DNA from: DASRIA01 sp963724065 | GTDB taxonomy: Bacteria; Actinomycetota; Thermoleophilia; Solirubrobacterales; JBBDJG01 | Length of the DNA: 64,000 bases | NCBI GenBank assembly: GCA_963724065.1 | Contig: CAVRTB010000005.1 | Span: 310,001 to 374,000, forward strand | Reading direction: 5' to 3' | Shown: positions 23,152 through 31,714 of the stretch, one piece after another | Position numbering within the stretch: the first letter of the stretch is position 1 | Layout: each line of letters begins with the position of its first letter | The notes under the pieces: model-generated | What the model saw: only the letters and a program-made list of their open reading frames with translations | Database searches by the model: none | What the model was told of the DNA's origin: nothing | Made by a program: the position numbers and the translations under genes

Positions 23152-24524
23152 GATCCGCCGGCGTCGCGCTGTTGCTTGCGGCGCGGAGGCAGGTGCACGA
23201 CGTCGGCAAGCGGCTCCTGCTCGTGCTCTTCGCGCGGCGGCTCCTGCTCGGCGACCGGACCGGCCGTGCCCGCGAATGTGGAGAAGAGGGCGATCTGCTC
23301 GTCGATGACCTTCCCGATACGGCGTATGCCCTCGACGATCCCGTCCACGTCGGCGCCGGAGAAGTTGAGCCGCATCGAGCTTCCGCCACGGCCGTCGACA
23401 TACGCGGCGGACCCGGGCACGAACGCAACCCGTTCTTCGCGCAGCGCCTTCGCAAGCAGGTCCCCGGTGTCGATGAACTCCGGCAGCGTCGCCCAGATGA
23501 ACAGGCCGCCGCTCGGCTGTGTCCACTCCGCCTCGCGCGGGAAGAACTCGGCGAGCGCGTCGAGCATCGCGTCCCGGCGCTGGCGATAGATCGCGCAGAG
23601 GTCCCTCACGTAATGTTGCCAGCGGCCCTCGTCGAAGTAGACGTCGACGAACTGCTGGGTCAGCGAGGAGGTGCACAGGTCCGCCGCCTGCTTGCCGAGC
23701 TTGATCTTCGAAAGCACCGGCCCCGGCGCCGTCACCCATCCCAGCCGGATTCCCGGAGCGAGGATCTTGGAGAACGTGCCGAGGTAGATCACGTACTCGC
23801 CGCCGTCGAGCGCGTGGAGCGGGGGGAGCGGCTCGCCCTCGTAGCGAAGCAGCCCGTACGGGTTGTCCTCGAGCACCAGCAGCTCGCGCTCCCGCGCGAT
23901 CTCGACCAGGCGACTGCGCCGCGGTGCGGACAGCGTCACGCCGGCCGGGTTCTGGAAGGTCGGCACCGTGTAGATGAACTTCGGCTGCTTGCCGTCGCGC
24001 TCGAGTTGCTCGAGCACCTCTTCGAGCAGGTCGACCCGCATTCCGTCGGAGTCCATCTCGATCTGGATCACGTCGGCCTCGTAGCTCGAGAATGTCGGCA
24101 CCGCGCCGGGATAGGTCGGCGCCTCGCAGATCACCACGTCGCCGGGGTCGATCAGCGTCTTCGTGACGAGGTCGATCACCTGCTGGCCGCCGGTGGTCAC
24201 GACGATGTCGTCGCGGTCCGCGCGCATGCCCTCCGCGGCCATCACCTCGATGATGCGGTCCTTCGTCTTGTCGAGGCCCTCGGTCGGGCCGTACTGGAGC
24301 GCGCTTGCGCAGGACTCGCGCGCGATCCGGTTGGCGATCGCCACGAACGTCTCGGGCGGGAAGGAGGACGTGTCCGGCAGTCCACCGGCCAGCGAGATCA
24401 CGTCAGGGCGGGCCGTGATCTCCATCAGGTCGCGCATCGCGGAGGAGCGCATGTGACGGGTGCGCCGTGCGAAGAGGCCCGCATAGCGCTCGATCTCGTG
24501 GCTGGTGGTCTGCCTGTCCTTCAC
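23148..24524 (-). CDS. PLP-dependent class I/II aminotransferase
   Basis: 458 residues from the GTG at 24524, the best start that keeps the family N terminus FARRTRHMRSSAMRDLM; upstream starts would overlap the divergent gene. PLP features: TGGQQVIDL, the IYTVPTFQNPAGV strand, LEDNPYGLLRYEG and the Schiff-base Lys in LGTFSKILAPGIRLGW (near 250). It resembles 2-aminoadipate/valine-type aminotransferases (MocR-fold without the HTH). The last 40 residues (EQEPPREEHEQEPLADV onward) are an unstructured tail. Coupling to ddl hints at a D- or L-alanine-related reaction, but the substrate cannot be read from the sequence. Confidence 0.9.
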   Translation of the reverse strand: MKDRQTTSHEIERYAGLFARRTRHMRSSAMRDLMEITARPDVISLAGGLPDTSSFPPETFVAIANRIARESCASALQYGPTEGLDKTKDRIIEVMAAEGMRADRDDIVVTTGGQQVIDLVTKTLIDPGDVVICEAPTYPGAVPTFSSYEADVIQIEMDSDGMRVDLLEEVLEQLERDGKQPKFIYTVPTFQNPAGVTLSAPRRSRLVEIARERELLVLEDNPYGLLRYEGEPLPPLHALDGGEYVIYLGTFSKILAPGIRLGWVTAPGPVLSKIKLGKQAADLCTSSLTQQFVDVYFDEGRWQHYVRDLCAIYRQRRDAMLDALAEFFPREAEWTQPSGGLFIWATLPEFIDTGDLLAKALREERVAFVPGSAAYVDGRGGSSMRLNFSGADVDGIVEGIRRIGKVIDEQIALFSTFAGTAGPVAEQEPPREEHEQEPLADVVHLPPRRKQQRDAGGS

Positions 24525-24640
24525 GATCGAGTGCTTCGTCTCCTGGAACAGCGAACCTGTAGGTCCTCGCCGGAATGCATAGTCTGGTCCGCCACACTGA
24601 CGCGCTTGAAAGCCACGACGATGGAACATAAAGCATAGAC

Positions 24641-25219
24641 ATGGACCTCTTTCTGGCAATAAACCAAGGGATCGGAATCTCACTGGCGACCGGCGTCAGG
24701 GCGCTGCTCGTCCCGCTCTTCGTCGGCGCGATGGCGCGCGCCGACGCGGCGATCGACTTCGAGCGCACGGGGTTCGCGTGGCTCGAGTCGACCTGGTGGC
24801 TCGCCGTCCTGCTCGTCCTGGTGGTCGCCGCGTGGCTCCTCGACCGCAGCCGCGTCGAGGTTCCCGAGGGGATCTGGGTGGTGGTCGGGATGGGGATCGG
24901 CGGCGTGCTGTTCGCGGCCGCTCTCGAGGACGAGAACTTCTTCGGGACCGCCGGCATCGTGCCCGGCATGGTCTGCGCCCTGATCGGGTTCGTGGCCGCC
25001 CGCGCGTTCCTGGGTGGAGCGGCGCAGCGGCTGCGATCGCGCGGGGAGGGGACCGGCACGATCCAGGCGCTCGGTGACGTCGGCGCGATCGCGATCGCGG
25101 CCCTCGCCGTGCTCGTGTCACCGGCCTCGATTGCCGCGCTCGCGTTCTGTGCGTGGGTGCTGATCGCGCGACGCCAACGCGCGGGCCAGAAGTACGAAGG
25201 CCTGCGCATCCTGCGGTAG
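24641..25219 (+). CDS. DUF4126-like integral membrane protein
   Basis: 192 residues with about five hydrophobic segments (10-30, 50-67, 80-97, 104-122, 145-170). The beginning MDLFLAINQGIGISLATGVRALLVP and the FAWLESTWWLAV loop fit DUF4126, a family of unknown role. It diverges from the aminotransferase across 116 bases and precedes the phosphodiesterase by 13 bases, so those two may be co-transcribed. Confidence 0.75.
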   Translation: MDLFLAINQGIGISLATGVRALLVPLFVGAMARADAAIDFERTGFAWLESTWWLAVLLVLVVAAWLLDRSRVEVPEGIWVVVGMGIGGVLFAAALEDENFFGTAGIVPGMVCALIGFVAARAFLGGAAQRLRSRGEGTGTIQALGDVGAIAIAALAVLVSPASIAALAFCAWVLIARRQRAGQKYEGLRILR

Positions 25220-25232
25220 ACCGGCCGATCCC

Positions 25233-26708
25233 ATGAAGCTCGTTCTGATCGTTGTCGACGCGCTGAAGCCGGCGATGCTCGAGCGCGCGGTGGCGGAAGG
25301 GCACGCCCCCGCGTTCGCGGAGATCCTGCGGCGCGGCACGTACGTCCCGGATTGCGTGAGCGTCTTCCCGTCCGTCACGCCGGCGGCTGCCGGGTCGATC
25401 ACCACCGGCACGATGCCCGACGTGCACGGCATTCCGTCGATCTGCTGGTACCACCGCGGGGAACGGCGCTACGTCGACTACGGATCCTCGGGCGCTGCGG
25501 TGCGCACCTTCGGCGTGCTGCGTTCGCTCACGGACACGGTCTACAACATGAACTTCGACCACCTCAGCAGACGGCAGCTCACGGTGTTCGAGCGTCTCGA
25601 CGACATGGGGGTGCGCACTGCGTGCACGCCGTTTCTGATCTTCCGCGGCCGGGTCCGTCACGAGCTCGGAGTTCAGGGCTGGCTGCGTCGCGTGGCGCAG
25701 GCGGCGAACTTCCGGCACGCGGTCTACGGCCCCGCCGAGCTGTTCTACGGCGAGCTGTACTCCTCGCAGGAGGTGGACTGCCGGCCGACGCTCGCGCGGC
25801 CCGGCACCCGTGACCCGTACTCGGGCTGCGTCGGGGCCCACGTCGAGCGCCACGACCTCTACGACTTCATGCTCTTCTCGCTGCCCGACAACGATCACCA
25901 CTCGCACCGCTTCGGTCCGCAGGAGACGATCCCGTCGATCGCGCGGGCGGACCGTCACCTCGCGGAACTGGCGGAGCCGGCCGGCGGCATCGAGCGCTTC
26001 CTCGACGACCACGCGGTGATCCTGATGTCCGACCATGCGCAGATCGCGGTGTCGCAGAGCATCGACCTCCAGGCGGTGCTGGCGGAGTTCAACGTGCTCC
26101 AGCCGAACGCCTCGGCGCCGGGCAACGCTGAGATCGCGGTTGCCCCCGGAGCGCGGTCGGCGATGGTCTACCACCTCGACCGGGAGGACTTCCCATCGAA
26201 GACTTCCCGGCGCCTGATGAGACGGCTGCGTGAGATCGACGGCGTCGAGCTGATCGCGTGGCGCGACCACGGTCGCGACGGAGAAGCCTGCGTCTGGACG
26301 CCGCAGGGGGAGCTGAGGTTCCGCCCCGGCAGCGGGTGGCGCGACCGCCGCGGTGCTGCCTGGGACATCGACGGGAACCTCGAGGCCCTCGACCTGAAGG
26401 CGAGCGACGGCGTGCTCACGAGCCGCACCTATCCGAACGTGCTTGGTCGCGTGTGGTCGGCGCTGGTCTCCCGCGGCGCGGGAGACGTGCTGATCTCGGC
26501 CGCACGCGGGTATGAGTTCACGGACTGGGGGGGCGGCCACCACGTCGGCGGCGGCAGCCACGGATCGCTGCGTCGCGGCGACTCGCTCGGCGCGCTCGCG
26601 TTCGTGAACTGCGGCCCGGACCTCGACCCGGGCGGGGCCTGGCCGGTGGAATGGGCGATCACCGACGTCGCCCCGATCGTCGTCTCGCATTTCGAGGCGC
26701 ACCGGTAG
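25233..26708 (+). CDS. Alkaline-phosphatase-superfamily phosphodiesterase/pyrophosphatase
   Basis: 491 residues. Two-zinc alkaline phosphatase superfamily, nucleotide pyrophosphatase/phosphodiesterase type. Metal ligand D9 (LIVVDAL), nucleophile T49 in SVFPSVTPAAAGSITTG, then SLPDNDHHSHRFGP (Asp and His ligands) and MSDHAQ. There is no signal peptide, so it appears cytoplasmic or exported by another route. The C-terminal region ends with a conserved HHVGGGSHGSL segment supplying the last His ligand. Neighbouring GtrA and glycosyltransferase-like genes suggest a lipid- or sugar-phosphate substrate, which is inference. Confidence 0.85.
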   Translation: MKLVLIVVDALKPAMLERAVAEGHAPAFAEILRRGTYVPDCVSVFPSVTPAAAGSITTGTMPDVHGIPSICWYHRGERRYVDYGSSGAAVRTFGVLRSLTDTVYNMNFDHLSRRQLTVFERLDDMGVRTACTPFLIFRGRVRHELGVQGWLRRVAQAANFRHAVYGPAELFYGELYSSQEVDCRPTLARPGTRDPYSGCVGAHVERHDLYDFMLFSLPDNDHHSHRFGPQETIPSIARADRHLAELAEPAGGIERFLDDHAVILMSDHAQIAVSQSIDLQAVLAEFNVLQPNASAPGNAEIAVAPGARSAMVYHLDREDFPSKTSRRLMRRLREIDGVELIAWRDHGRDGEACVWTPQGELRFRPGSGWRDRRGAAWDIDGNLEALDLKASDGVLTSRTYPNVLGRVWSALVSRGAGDVLISAARGYEFTDWGGGHHVGGGSHGSLRRGDSLGALAFVNCGPDLDPGGAWPVEWAITDVAPIVVSHFEAHR

Positions 26709-26723
26709 GGGTCCTGGGTCGGC

Positions 26724-26729
26724 TATCTT
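26724..26729 (+). promoter_or_regulatory. -10 box TATCTT for gtrA-like gene
   Basis: TATCTT ends seven bases before the GTG at 26737, pointing to a leaderless transcript starting at that GTG. Confidence 0.45.
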
Positions 26730-26736
26730 GCGGCCG

Positions 26737-27216
26737 GTGCAGCGCGAAACCCCGCTTGCCGCCCGTACTCGTGCGAGCGACCACGCTCTGCGCGTGGGCC
26801 GCGGCATGCGCAAGCCCGGCAACTGGCTCCAGTTCGTCAAGTTCGGAGCCGTCGGGGCGAGCGGATACGTCGTCAACCTCGCCGTCTACTCGACGCTCGT
26901 CAAGGCCTTCGGCGTCCATTACATCCTTGCCGCGGTGCTCGCCTTCTGCGTCGCCGTCACCAACAACTTCCTTTGGAACCGGCATTGGACCTTCAAGGCC
27001 ACCGACGGGAGCGTGGGATTCCAGGCGAGCCGCTTCCTGGCAGTGAGCGTGATCGCCCTCGGCCTCAACCTCGTCGTCCTCGAGCTGCTGGTCACGGCCG
27101 GCGACGTCGAGAAGGTGCTCGCGCAGGCGATCGCAATCGTGGCGGCGACCCCGCTCAACTTCATCGGCAACAAGCTGTGGAGCTTCGGCGAGCCGGCCGC
27201 GCCGCGCGCGCGGTAG
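26737..27216 (+). CDS. GtrA family membrane protein
   Basis: 159 residues from the GTG at 26737; an ATG at 26806 would give 136 residues and still keep the domain. Four membrane helices of the GtrA fold: FVKFGAVGASGYVVNLAVYSTL, YILAAVLAFCVAVTNNFLWNRHWTF, FLAVSVIALGLNLVVLELLV and LAQAIAIVAATPLNFIGNKLWSF. GtrA proteins are thought to flip or handle undecaprenyl-phosphate sugars in surface-glycan decoration. The 3' end overlaps the start of the next gene by 40 bases. Confidence 0.88.
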   Translation: MQRETPLAARTRASDHALRVGRGMRKPGNWLQFVKFGAVGASGYVVNLAVYSTLVKAFGVHYILAAVLAFCVAVTNNFLWNRHWTFKATDGSVGFQASRFLAVSVIALGLNLVVLELLVTAGDVEKVLAQAIAIVAATPLNFIGNKLWSFGEPAAPRAR

Positions 27217-28844
27217 CGCTCGCCCTCGCGCTGCCGGCGCTGGCGGCGCCGAGCGCTCTCGCGCAGGGAGCCGACTCGCGCAGCCAGGCGGTGCGACCGG
27301 ACGCGCCGCTCACGCGGCCGTCCTCGGCCTCGCGCCCTCCGCGCGACCACTTCCTGAGCGCCGTGCAGGCGGCACGGCTCGCCGCGCGCGAACCGAAGCT
27401 ACAGGAGGAGTTGCGGGAGCACGAGCGTGTCCGTCGCGCGACCTTCGCCAAGGGGCCCGGGCGCTGGCAGGTGAGCTGGTACGCCGGCGGCGACGAGGTC
27501 GGCCAGGTGATCGTCGACGAGCGCGAGGGGCGCGCGATCGAGGTCTGGACGGGACCCCAGGTGGCCTGGCAGATGGCGCGCGGCGTCGAAGGCGCATTCG
27601 GCCGGAAGATCAACTCGCCTTGGGTCTGGATCCCGCTGATGGCGGTGTTCTTCATCCCGTTCTTCGACCCGCGCCGGCCGCTGCGGCTCCTGCACCTCGA
27701 CCTGCTGGTGCTGCTGTCGTTCTCGGTCTCGCACGTCTTCTTCAACCGCGGCGAGATCTTCACGTCGGTGCCGCTCGTGTATCCGGTGATGGCCTACCTG
27801 CTCGTGCGCATGCTGATGCTGGCGCGCGCGCAGCGCGCAGCGCGCGCGCCGGCGCGCGGCATGCCGTTCCTGCTGGTGCCCGCGACCTGGCTGGTGCTCG
27901 CCCTGATCTTCTTGATCGGTTTCCGCCTGGGGCTCAACCTCACCAACTCCAACGTGATCGACGTGGGCTACTCCGGAGTGATCGGCGCGGACCGGATCGC
28001 GGACGGCAAGGACCTCTACGGCTCGTTCCCCAAGGACAACCCGTCGGGCGACACCTACGGGCCGGTCAACTACTACGCGTACACGCCGTTCGAGCAAATC
28101 TTCCCGTGGTCGGGCACGTGGGACGACCTCCCGGCCGCGCATGCGGCGGCGGTCACGTTCGACCTGCTGGTGATGCTCGCGCTGTTCGCGGTCGGCCTGC
28201 GCATGAGGCCGGGACCGCAGGGCCGGGTGCTGGGCCTCGTGCTCGCCTATGCGTGGGCGGCGTTCCCGTACACGCTGTTCGCGCTGAGTTCGAACGCGAA
28301 CGACTCGCTCGTCGCGCTGTTCGTCACGCTCGCCTTCCTCGTGCTGTCCTCACCGCGCGCACGCGGCGGCGCGCTCGCGCTTGCCGCGTCGGTGAAGTTC
28401 GCGCCGCTCGCGCTGGTCCCGCTATGGGCGGCATACCCCAGCCGCCGGCTGCGCGACACCGCCGCGTTCGGCCTCGCCTTCGCCGCCGTGCTCGTGCTGG
28501 TGTTTGCCTTCGTGGTCCCCGACGGCGGGGTGCGCGAGCTGTGGGACCGCACGGTCGGCTTCCAGCTCGGCCGCGACTCGCCGTTCAGCATCTGGGGGCA
28601 GGCCGACCTCGGACCGTTACAGAGCATCGTGAAGGCCGGCGCCGTCGCGCTCGCGCTCGCGGTCGCACTGATCCCGGGGCAAAGGAACGCGCTGCAGGTC
28701 GCGGCGCTCGGCGCGGCGGTGCTGATCGCAGTCCAGCTCAGCCTCTCGCACTGGTTCTACCTCTACATCGTGTGGTGGTTGCCGCTCGCGCTGATCGCGC
28801 TGTTCGGAGCAGCCGTTCCTAGGCCGGCTCGGCCGGCACCATGA
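27177..28844 (+). CDS. Secreted-N-terminus PepSY-like / GT87-like membrane glycosyltransferase
   Basis: 555 residues from a GTG at 27177 inside the gtrA frame. It was chosen because it directly encodes a signal-like peptide (VELRRAGRAARAVALALALP, ending SALAQG). Residues about 85-150 form a PepSY-like beta unit (VSWYAGGDEVGQVIVDEREG, then VWTGPQVAWQMARG). From about 150 there are ten or more hydrophobic segments typical of GT87/DUF2029 polyprenol-phosphate mannosyltransferase-like proteins, with YGPVNYYAYTPFEQIFP as an outer loop and SSNANDSLVALFVTLAFL. A PepSY domain on such an enzyme is uncommon. The substrate is unknown. The end overlaps the convergent YmdB-like gene by 26 bases. Confidence 0.7.
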   Translation: MELRRAGRAARAVALALALPALAAPSALAQGADSRSQAVRPDAPLTRPSSASRPPRDHFLSAVQAARLAAREPKLQEELREHERVRRATFAKGPGRWQVSWYAGGDEVGQVIVDEREGRAIEVWTGPQVAWQMARGVEGAFGRKINSPWVWIPLMAVFFIPFFDPRRPLRLLHLDLLVLLSFSVSHVFFNRGEIFTSVPLVYPVMAYLLVRMLMLARAQRAARAPARGMPFLLVPATWLVLALIFLIGFRLGLNLTNSNVIDVGYSGVIGADRIADGKDLYGSFPKDNPSGDTYGPVNYYAYTPFEQIFPWSGTWDDLPAAHAAAVTFDLLVMLALFAVGLRMRPGPQGRVLGLVLAYAWAAFPYTLFALSSNANDSLVALFVTLAFLVLSSPRARGGALALAASVKFAPLALVPLWAAYPSRRLRDTAAFGLAFAAVLVLVFAFVVPDGGVRELWDRTVGFQLGRDSPFSIWGQADLGPLQSIVKAGAVALALAVALIPGQRNALQVAALGAAVLIAVQLSLSHWFYLYIVWWLPLALIALFGAAVPRPARPAP

Positions 28845-29610
28845 CCTGCTCGATGGACTGGGCGAGGCCGTGCTCGCCCGTCTCCACGACCACGGCCATG
28901 ATCCAGACATCGTCGGTGGCGGTGTCGAACTTCACCGGCATCTGGGTCATGAAGCGCTCCAGGATCTGCTCCTTGCGCACACCGATCACCCCTCCGCGGG
29001 CGCCCGTCATGCCGACGTCGGAGATGTAAGCCGTGCCACCCGGAAGGATGCGCCCGTCCGCGGTGGGCACGTGGGTATGCGTGCCCACCACCGCGAGCGC
29101 ACGTCCGTCGAGATGCCATCCCATCGCGACCTTCTCGCTGGTGGCCTCGGCGTGGAAGTCGACGAAGACGAAGTCGACGTCGCCGCGAAGCTGCGCGAGG
29201 ATCCGGTCGGCGACGTGGAACGGCGAGTGCGCCGCCTGCATGAAGACGTTGCCGCTGAGGTTCACGACGCCCCAGCGCACGCCGTTCTTCTCGATCACGG
29301 TGTGGCCGCGACCCGGATTCGACTCGAGGTAGTTCGCCGGCCGCACGATGCGGTCGCTCGAGTCGAGCAGCGCGTACGCGTCGCGATGCCTGTAGACGTG
29401 GTTGCCCATGGTGAGCACGTCCACGCCGGCCGCGTGCAACTTTTCGGCGGTGCGCGGCGTGATGCCCAGCCCACCGGCCACGTTCTCGCCGTTGGCGATC
29501 ACCAGATCGGGCGCGTGGCGCTCGATCAGCGACGGCAACGTGGAGGTCACGGCGACCCTTCCCGGCTCCCCGACGACATCGCCGAGGAACAGCACGCGCT
29601 TGCCTGACAT
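28819..29610 (-). CDS. ymdB: YmdB-type metallophosphoesterase (TIGR00282)
   Basis: 263 residues. Metal ligands are visible: FLGDVVGEPGR, IANGENVAGG, MGNHVYRH, VDFHAEATSEK and VGTHTHVPTADG. Bacillus YmdB hydrolyses 2',3'- and 3',5'-cyclic nucleotides and affects biofilm and sporulation decisions. A minus-strand TATACA six bases before the ATG suggests a leaderless or very short-leader transcript. It diverges from the ABC transporter genes across only 37 bases. Confidence 0.93.
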   Translation of the reverse strand: MSGKRVLFLGDVVGEPGRVAVTSTLPSLIERHAPDLVIANGENVAGGLGITPRTAEKLHAAGVDVLTMGNHVYRHRDAYALLDSSDRIVRPANYLESNPGRGHTVIEKNGVRWGVVNLSGNVFMQAAHSPFHVADRILAQLRGDVDFVFVDFHAEATSEKVAMGWHLDGRALAVVGTHTHVPTADGRILPGGTAYISDVGMTGARGGVIGVRKEQILERFMTQMPVKFDTATDDVWIMAVVVETGEHGLAQSIEQVMVPAEPA

Positions 29611-29633
29611 GCGGGGTGTATACCTGACGGGTC

Positions 29634-29639
29634 GATAAT
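29634..29639 (+). promoter_or_regulatory. -10 box GATAAT for the ABC transporter
   Basis: GATAAT ends eight bases before the ATG at 29648, consistent with leaderless transcription. It lies in the 37-base divergent gap shared with ymdB. Confidence 0.45.
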
Positions 29640-29647
29640 CTCGCACC

Positions 29648-30355
29648 ATGGTTCCCCCGCCGCCCGTCGTGCTCGCCGCGGAGGGGGTTCGCAAGAGCTT
29701 CGGTATGCACGAGGCGCTCAAAGGCGTCTCGCTGGAGGCGCACGCAGGCGAACGGGTGGCCTGCATCGGCCCGAACGGGGCCGGCAAGACGACGCTTCTG
29801 GCGATTCTCGCCGGGATCCTCACCCCGGACGCGGGGACCGTGCGAGCCGACGGCCTCGCGGGTTGGGTGCCGCAGTCGCCGGCACTCTACGACCGGCTCA
29901 CGGTGGAGGAGAACTTGCGCCTCTTCGCGCGCCTCGAGCATGTCGCGGCCGTCGATGAGGCCGTGTCGCGGATGCTCGACCAGACTGGCTTGCGGCCCCG
30001 CGCGCGAGACCGGGTCGCGCATCTGTCGGGAGGCAACCGCCAGCGGCTGAACGTCGCGATCGGCCTTCTCTCGAGCCCGCCCGTGCTCCTGATGGACGAG
30101 CCGAGCGCGTCCCTCGACCCGCGGCAGCGCGAGCGCCTGTGGGACTACCTCGGCCGGCTGTCCGAGGACGGCACCGCGGTCGTCTTCACCACGCACACCG
30201 TCTCCGAGGCGGAGCGCCACGCCGACCGCGTGCTCGTGCTCGCGGACGGCGAGCTCCTCTTCTGGGGAACACCAGGCGAGCTGCACGAGCGCGCAGGCGC
30301 GGCCGGTGACCTCGAGGCAGCGTTCGTCGCATTCCTCAGACAGCGGGGTCACTGA
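29648..30355 (+). CDS. ABC transporter ATP-binding protein
   Basis: 235 residues. Walker A GPNGAGKTT, Q-loop WVPQSPALYDRLT, signature LSGGNRQRL, Walker B VLLMDEPSASLD and H-loop VVFTTHTVSEAE are all present. It energises the membrane partner encoded three bases downstream. CcmA/DrrA-type exporter subfamily; substrate unknown. Confidence 0.92.
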   Translation: MVPPPPVVLAAEGVRKSFGMHEALKGVSLEAHAGERVACIGPNGAGKTTLLAILAGILTPDAGTVRADGLAGWVPQSPALYDRLTVEENLRLFARLEHVAAVDEAVSRMLDQTGLRPRARDRVAHLSGGNRQRLNVAIGLLSSPPVLLMDEPSASLDPRQRERLWDYLGRLSEDGTAVVFTTHTVSEAERHADRVLVLADGELLFWGTPGELHERAGAAGDLEAAFVAFLRQRGH

Positions 30356-30358
30356 CCC

Positions 30359-31693
30359 GTGCGCACCCTGCTCGTCAAGGACCTGCGCATCCTCGGCCGC
30401 TCGCCGTTCCTGCTCGGCCTGCTGTTCCTCTACCCGCTCGTCGTGGCGCTTCTGATCGGGCTCGCGCTGAGCCGCGGCGCCGAGAAGCCGAGGGTTGCGC
30501 TGCTGAACGAGGTGCCTCCCGAGCAGTCGCTCGACGTGGGCACCGGGCCCCTGCGGCTCGGCCTCACCGCGGCGCAGCTGCGGGATCACATCGAGCCCGT
30601 GCGGGTGTCCACGCGCGAGGAGGCCGAGCGTCTCGTGCGCGACGGCGACGTGCTCGCCGCGCTGATCATCCCGGAGGACACCTTCGAGAAGATCGAGTCG
30701 CGCGTGGAGTCGCCGCGCATCGAGGTGATCGTCAGCGAGCAGGACCCGGTCAAGGCTCGCCTCGTCGACGACGCAGTCGCGGCTGCGCTCGCGGAGGCCA
30801 ACCGCCAGGTCGCCCGCGCGCTGACGCGCGCGAACCTGCGCTACCTCGACCTGCTGCTGACCGGCGGTGACGTGACCGTCTTCGGCAACCGGTTCGAGGT
30901 GCTCGGCCTGCGCCGGATCGGGAACTCGGTGGAGGCCGCTCGCCGGGCGCTGCCGCGCGGGTCCCCCGAGCGGCGCGACCTCGACCGCGTCGTGCGCTTC
31001 ACGCAGATCGCGCAGGCGAACTTCGGGCTTTCGAGCCGCGTGCTGTCGGCATTGAGCGAGCCGATCCGTGTCGACAAGCAGGTGGTCGACGGCGCGCGGG
31101 TGCCGCTCACCACCTTTGCCGCCGCGGTCGCCGTCGCGATCACGCTGATGTTCGTGACGGTGCTGTTGGCGTCCGGCGCGCTCGCGCTCGAGCGCGACCA
31201 GAACACATTCGGCCGGCTCGTGCGTGGACCCGTCTCGCGGACCGCGCTGCTCGTCGAAAAAGGCCTGTTCGCCGTCACGGGAGCACTGCCCGTCACGATC
31301 GTGATGCTGCTCGCGATCGCCCTGTTCGCGACGGTCGAGTGGGGTCGCTTTCACCTGTGGGTCGCGGCCGTGGCCGTCGCGGCTGCCGCCTGCGCGGCGA
31401 TGGGCACGCTGATCGGCGCGGTCGCGCGCGAGGTCCAGTCCGCGTCGCTGCTGGCCTTCACGCTGTTGCTGCCGGTCGCCTTTCTCGCCCTCGTCCCCGC
31501 CGGCGCCGTCAGCCCTCCGGTGCACGACGTGTTCGAGGCCGTGTCGTTCGCCTTCCCGTTCGACGCGACTGTGGACGCGATGCGATCCGCGCTCTACTCC
31601 AGCGGGGAGCTGGCCGGGCCGCTGCTGCACCTGGCCGGCCTGACCGTGGCGTACGGCCTCGCCTCGCGCGTGGCGGTCCGGCGCTTTGGCTGA
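30359..31693 (+). CDS. ABC-2 type transporter permease
   Basis: 444 residues. ABC-2 architecture: one N-terminal helix (SPFLLGLLFLYPLVVALLIG), a large extracytoplasmic region (about 45-255, with RVALLNEVPPEQ), then a block of about five helices near 260-435. GTG start three bases after the ATPase gene, so the two form one exporter. The domain order resembles YhgE/NatB-type exporters; the cargo is unknown. Confidence 0.9.
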   Translation: MRTLLVKDLRILGRSPFLLGLLFLYPLVVALLIGLALSRGAEKPRVALLNEVPPEQSLDVGTGPLRLGLTAAQLRDHIEPVRVSTREEAERLVRDGDVLAALIIPEDTFEKIESRVESPRIEVIVSEQDPVKARLVDDAVAAALAEANRQVARALTRANLRYLDLLLTGGDVTVFGNRFEVLGLRRIGNSVEAARRALPRGSPERRDLDRVVRFTQIAQANFGLSSRVLSALSEPIRVDKQVVDGARVPLTTFAAAVAVAITLMFVTVLLASGALALERDQNTFGRLVRGPVSRTALLVEKGLFAVTGALPVTIVMLLAIALFATVEWGRFHLWVAAVAVAAAACAAMGTLIGAVAREVQSASLLAFTLLLPVAFLALVPAGAVSPPVHDVFEAVSFAFPFDATVDAMRSALYSSGELAGPLLHLAGLTVAYGLASRVAVRRFG

Positions 31694-31700
31694 CCCTGGA

Positions 31701-31706
31701 TATCCT
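31701..31706 (+). promoter_or_regulatory. -10 box TATCCT for hemB
   Basis: TATCCT ends eight bases before the hemB ATG, so the hem operon transcript probably starts at or just before the initiation codon. It lies directly after the permease stop, so read-through from the ABC operon is also possible. Confidence 0.5.
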
Positions 31707-31714
31707 GTCTGCGG

